A stretch of DNA of 64,000 bases from Mycobacterium noviomagense (GTDB lineage Bacteria; Actinomycetota; Actinomycetes; Mycobacteriales; Mycobacteriaceae). Position numbers and translations under genes: made by a program. Of this stretch, positions 63,980 to 64,000 are shown one piece after another. Below the pieces are notes generated by a model. That model did no database searches. It was not told where the DNA came from and was given only the letters and a program-made list of their open reading frames with translations. Numbering within the stretch: the first letter of the stretch is position 1; each line of letters starts with the position of its first letter. The DNA is taken from the NCBI RefSeq assembly GCF_010731635.1, contig NZ_AP022583.1, forward strand, positions 2,914,001 through 2,978,000, read 5' to 3'.

Positions 63980-64000
63980 GACCGTTACCCTCTACCCCGT

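Overview
The window is a GC-rich chromosomal segment of a mycobacterium. Most genes match, in order and usually in length, the Mycobacterium tuberculosis block from about Rv3311 to Rv3266c: sapM, upp, pmmB, deoD, amiB1, amiA1, lpdA, glpD2, nei, lhr, pcd, lat, rsbW, sigF, accA3, sseA, accE5, accD5, birA, purK, purE, fadE25, ctpC, pacL1, lcp1, rmlD. Several accessory genes (katE, psuG, a DUF559 gene, a second sapM, extra small membrane genes) and a wealth of interspersed repeats point to a non-tuberculous, probably slow-growing, species. I do not name a species. All comparisons with M. tuberculosis are from memory, not from a search.

Layout. 1-9 kb: an Rv3311-like gene cut by the window edge, two tandem SapM-type secreted phosphatases, and nucleotide/sugar-phosphate salvage (upp, pmmB, deoD) with two M20 amidohydrolases. 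9-10.1 kb: a frameshifted AbiEi-like/DUF559 (Vsr-like nuclease) gene bracketed by 34-bp inverted repeats that can each form a hairpin. 10-16.7 kb: lpdA, then a tightly overlapped glpD2 - pseudouridine synthase - psuG series and a beta-propeller hydrolase. 16.7-17.8 kb: two broken genes (MBL hydrolase, DUF732). 17.9-23.2 kb: the DNA repair pair nei2-lhr. 23.2-31.4 kb: an accessory stretch with tandem TetR regulators, a phoY-like gene, a transporter coupled to a small Cys-rich protein, katE and a katE-adjacent gene with catalase-like sequence. 31.4-36 kb: a lysine catabolic module (pcd, DUF1338 dioxygenase, lrpA, lat). 36-40.6 kb: the SigF stress locus, with rsbW-sigF on one strand, a row of small stress/membrane genes including usfY on the other, and a very good SigF promoter before the Rv3289c homologue. 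40.7-48.9 kb: acyl-CoA carboxylase subunits (accA3, accD5, accE5), biotin ligase, and sulfur-transfer genes. 49-54 kb: purK-purE, fadE25, a CoA-transferase and a methyltransferase. 54-57.5 kb: small secreted/membrane proteins, GAF-ANTAR and STAS regulators. 57.5-64 kb: the CtpC/PacL1 metal ATPase pair, a TIGR03089 protein, Lcp1 and RmlD (cell-wall assembly).

Repeats are a theme. A GC-rich repeat core occurs in frame (57-bp units, 19 codons) inside the STAS gene at 57.3 kb and as a perfect 11 x 56-bp array that begins at the rmlD stop codon and runs almost to the window end. MIRU-like 53-bp units precede rmlD, a diverged copy forms the 3' end of purK, and a third repeat family fills the purE-fadE25 gap. 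No rRNA, tRNA, insertion sequence transposase or CRISPR array was seen.
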